Shown here one piece after another: positions 60,421 to 64,000 of a stretch of 64,000 nucleotides of DNA (position 1 is its first letter; each line of letters starts with the position of its first letter). Below the pieces are notes generated by a model. That model was given only the letters and a program-made list of their open reading frames with translations. It searched no databases and was not told the origin of the DNA. Both the position numbers and the translations under genes were made by a program. The DNA is from Phoenix dactylifera (lineage: Eukaryota; Streptophyta; Magnoliopsida; Arecales; Arecaceae), in the NCBI RefSeq assembly GCF_009389715.1, contig NC_052393.1:868001-932000 (forward strand), read 5' to 3'.

Positions 60421-62814
60421 AACATTCCTCATAATTAATTCCATTTTAGTAAAACATTTCTTTTGAATCCTAGATATCACTCTTTCAGAATCCTAAATTT
60501 CTTGATTTCAGCTTGTATCTTGCACACTGGGTTAATAAACCAATTCACATGCTTCATTAGCCAATACTGCTCTACGAAGAATGCCTATAGTTAATGCCGA
60601 ACAAATCATATGATGACTCCAATAACCCAAACACCAAGACAATTGATATTTGTAATAATTTCGAAATGAAAGAAAAGAAGTGCTTTTAAAAACACTCTTT
60701 TTTTTCATTCAACTAGTTAATCTCCCCCCCAAAAAATGATCTAATTAAGTAATTATTGCTTTTACAAAAAAAAAATTGATGTTGTTTCGAAATGCAAAGA
60801 TTAGAAGAGCGATTGATAATAACGATCCACATAAAAAAGCCTGAAACATGTGAAGCATTTTGTAGATGCAAGCTACAATCATGATAATTATGATTAGAAT
60901 TAAGAGTTAAGGAAGTTATTACCTTAGTGAATAATAAGTTGCAATAATAATGCATCTTTATCCGCCTGATTTTTAATTGGTAATAAACATAAATTTGAAT
61001 CTGTTCTTTTGCTGTGACAATTTCATATGTTCTCCTCTACTCAAATGATACAATTGTGTGGGTTTTGTTACTTATAATTAACTTTTGGTCAAATATATTT
61101 TGTAAAATAAGAGTCTAGATTGGTTAGTCAAGTGAATTTGGCTACCCATTTGGTTTTTGATAGCATATTTCAAACATAGAGGGCTATAATTAGGTTAGTG
61201 CATGTAATTCTCTCTCATAGATGAAGTTCTCACTATAAATCTGATTGTATAAGGTTGGGGAATGTTGATTTGCTTGCTCTATGTTTAATAAACTGAACAT
61301 TCATAAAATCGTATACAAATTATAAAATCCATATAATTGTTCCAGAGAAGTAATAAAGCATGTCAATTACTACAGACATAATGAAATGGAATTAATCAAA
61401 TTGTTTGATATTGAACCTTCCATAAATTTGTAGCCAGGTTTAAACATTAATTAGGGTTTAACCACGAGGAAGAGATAGAGAGGGAGAGGAAGAGGAGATT
61501 GGAGCACTCATACTAATGGAGATCAAACTCATGGATGCTACCGATGGAAATAGGAGATGCCCATCTATTTTTTTGTTCTTTCTTTCATAAGGGTCCCAAC
61601 ATTGGAGGGAACTCCTTAATCCTAAGGGTTCTTTGATCGAAAAGGGCAAAAAACCAAAACACGAGCTCAAGCAAGCTGATCTGTTTTGGGCACATTGGAA
61701 CTTAACATGTGTGGAACTATATGTGGAGCCTTGGGGCTCAAGTAAGCTCTTTAAGTGGGGTTCACAACCAAGTCAATTTTTTCCGTGGACTGGTGGTCAT
61801 ATGGATCAGTCCGCTCTCTTCTTACGTATTGGCAAAATCAAGTAAGCTCAAGTTAATTACAACTTTGACTAGTGATCTTAAGTCAAATAATGTTAATGGT
61901 TCTATGACCTAAGTTCACATAGGCCGATGAAGCCTAGGCCGACCTTTTTACTCTCATGAGTCATGTTTAATCCGCAAGGGTGTCCATGGGCTGATCAGGC
62001 CAAGGATCGAATCTGCAATGAGATTAACAATCTCATGGCTAAGTTGAATAAGGGCCAAACAAGAGTGCTCAACCTGAAATTAACCAAACTACTTAAGTTT
62101 GTCGAGGCAATGTTCTAGACCAGATTGGATTCAAGCAAGTCTCATTTCAGGCCTGGTCAAGTCGGGCTCTATGATCGAGAAGGATCACCATACTTGATAT
62201 GGACTACTTTGTACCATTTTAGCCACTATAGGTAGGGTTGAGTAGCGTCCATGAACAAGATTTGTCATATCGGGAGGCCAAGCTGTAAGCGAAACTTCCG
62301 AAAGTCATAACTTGGTCATATAACGTCTAATTGAGATGAATTTTTTTTTAAAAAAAATCGGATAATTTTTTTAGAGTTACAGTGTGATGCCTTGTCTATA
62401 GGAGGTGGCGCCCTTAGCGATTAGACCGAAATTCCATCGTTTGGGCTCTGAAACGGGCTGGTCAAACTGAAAATTTTCTGGAAAAAATTTTGACCGGATG
62501 TATCTCTCATCCGAAAAGAATCAGGCAGAGCGATAAAAGAAAAAATTGATGTAGAAGTCGAGATCTACCTCTTGAAGAATTTTAGCTTTTTCAAGTTTAT
62601 TTCTACTAGTCATATCTATTTTAGGAAGGCAGGTCTTGTTAGAATTAGAAAGAAAAAATTGACTCGAATTGTATAAGGGTGAACCTCACCATTATAAATA
62701 AAGGTTGTGTATTTTGGTTTAAGAATCATCAATGAAAAAAAATAAGACTTAAATCATACTTTCGCAATTTAGGAGACTTAAAATCTTCTAAATTTAAAGT
62801 TTATCATTATTTAG
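60421..62814. other. Intergenic; possible old LTR near 62640-62750
   Basis: No supported gene. TATAAATAAAGG at 62693-62704 followed by a leader-like sequence and CATCAATGAAAAAAAATAAG resembles the promoter/R part of a copia-type LTR, but no LTR ends were found. Poly(A/T) runs are common. Confidence 0.3.
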
Positions 62815-63505
62815 TGACCACTGTGTAATCGTCGTCACTCCAAAACTAACATTTAGCAATCACACTTTCATTGCCGCCACTAAGAGTGCCACTATTTTCT
62901 CCTTTAGTGGCTACCTTCTTATTGAAGCCACTAAATGTCCAACTTTTTTTTGAGGGCCTACTTCAGACACCACTGCAAAGGGCCATTTTGTGGCCGCCAT
63001 TCTTTAGCCGCCACTAATAGTGATCATTTAGTGTCCATCACTTTGTAGTCGGCACTCAAAACCTCACCTTTTGTGGGAGTCGGTAATGGCAGCCACTGAA
63101 GAGAATCAACCACTTCTAAATGTTCAAGTTTTTGTAAGAGTTGTGCCGCCACTAAATATTAGAAGCCAGTGATAACGTTCTTTATGATTGTCATAAAAGT
63201 GATCTATTTAGTACCTATATACTACGACCGCCATTAAAACTGTAAACTTTTTGCGGACCATAGATGACTGCCACAAAAATATGATATTTAGTGGCCATTT
63301 AGAATTGGTTGCCACTAAATATGGAACTTTATGTGGCAGTTATTTATGGCCGTCACTAAATGGCTTCATTTAGTGACCAATATTTTCTAGCCGCCACTAA
63401 AAGGCTTCTTGTATGGTGGCTATCTCTAGTTGTCTCTAGAAATACTATGTAGTAGGTAAAATTTTATGGCCGCCATTAAAAGAGGTCACTAAAATCTTTA
63501 TCGTA
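62815..63505. repeat. Dispersed motif array (GCCGCCACTAAA / TTTAGTGGC)
   Basis: About fifteen copies of GCCGCCACTAA-type motifs in both orientations at irregular spacing, with divergent spacers and no frame. This looks like the subterminal repeat zone of a DNA transposon. The right edge may be CTTTATCGTAGCAGG at about 63513. No matching left terminus was found. Confidence 0.6.
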
Positions 63506-64000
63506 GCAGGGGCATATAGTTGTTCACGTTAACTAGGCACGAATAGCAACTTGAAAATTGATACGCAATGTGAAAATTCTTGATCTAGAACTTTTTTGCT
63601 CAAAAAAGTCTTATGCTTATTTCAACAAAAGTGTTCCCATTTTTAACTTAAAAAATATAATAAATATAATATATCCTAGTCTATGTGTAACAGATGTTGA
63701 TCTTTTATCGGACTACTGTACTAGCTAGTACATTAGCAAGAGCACAAGAGCGATCCGTCCGAATGATATTCAAGAGATATCTACTAATACAAGTTCTTTG
63801 AAATGGAACAAATAATAAAATGGAAGAGATTGTTTCCCTCCTAACTCTTGCCGTAGAAGGTCACTTCTGTCACTCTCGTATTTGAGCTCATTTTTATGGC
63901 TAATCCATTACAGGTCCAGCCCAGTCTCACTGGTGGGTTTCGAAGAACTTATCCGAAAACTTTGGGTCTGGACAAGTAACATTGACGCATTAACACAGGC
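63506..64000. repeat. Start of another module copy
   Basis: Matches 47040-47760, e.g. TACAAGTTCTTTG, GTAGAAGGTCACTT and AGTAACATTGACGCAT. The cluster probably continues beyond the window. Confidence 0.65.

Noticed and set aside
62815-63505. CACTA element with defined ends
   Set aside because: Motifs look subterminal, but no CACTA terminus or target duplication could be located, so only an array is reported.

Overview
The window reads as nuclear DNA of a flowering plant, most likely a monocot. Genes are sparse and intron-bearing, exons are GC-rich, intergenic DNA is AT-rich, and several plant transposon superfamilies are nested in it. A palm is plausible but nothing here proves it. No bacterial operon, rRNA, convincing tRNA or CRISPR array was seen.

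The backbone is a tandem, decayed cluster of wall-associated receptor kinases (WAKs). Two copies look intact: WAK2 (32839-35436) and WAK3 (48925-51528). Each has three exons with the same splice phases: a secreted GUB_WAK/EGF exon, a small calcium-binding EGF exon, and a transmembrane plus kinase exon. WAK1 (16479-17656) keeps only the kinase exon. Its promoter survives about 5.4 kb away at 10860-10944, and a young Ty1-copia element lies between. The extracellular exons were lost by a deletion that also cut off the outer part of the element's right LTR. A more diverged WAK C-terminal relic is at 21127-21296. The 3' flank of the WAK unit recurs without a WAK at 31276-32040 and 40798-42511 (ghost units). 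Other parts of the unit recur at 8138-9990, 22504-22718, 27893-29875, 37895-39747, 47730-48110, 56120-58200 and 63506-64000.

Mobile elements cut this array into pieces. 1-8137: TRIM-like remnant, hAT-like remnant, inverted-repeat element and a dead, truncated copia. 8304-9327 and 28138-29163: two copies of one ancestral hAT insertion, with the empty site preserved at 22663-22681. 10945-16348: copia element. 22029-22387: CACTA end. 24597-27314 and 53791-56119: solo LTRs with perfect 5-bp target duplications. 38141-39305: hAT element with a GC-rich cargo. 42512-46498: CACTA element with a perfect TAG target duplication. 52371-53222: LTR remnant. 62815-63505: subterminal-repeat array.

The main discovery-type observation is cargo. 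Three unrelated transposon superfamilies here carry host gene pieces. The copia leader holds an antisense histone H2A fragment. The CACTA element holds a membrane-protein exon plus five exons of a NAP1-related (SET-like) histone chaperone. The hAT element holds a stretch resembling the MAX2/D3 F-box/LRR protein. None of this cargo looks able to make the native protein. No wholly new multi-gene system was recognised.
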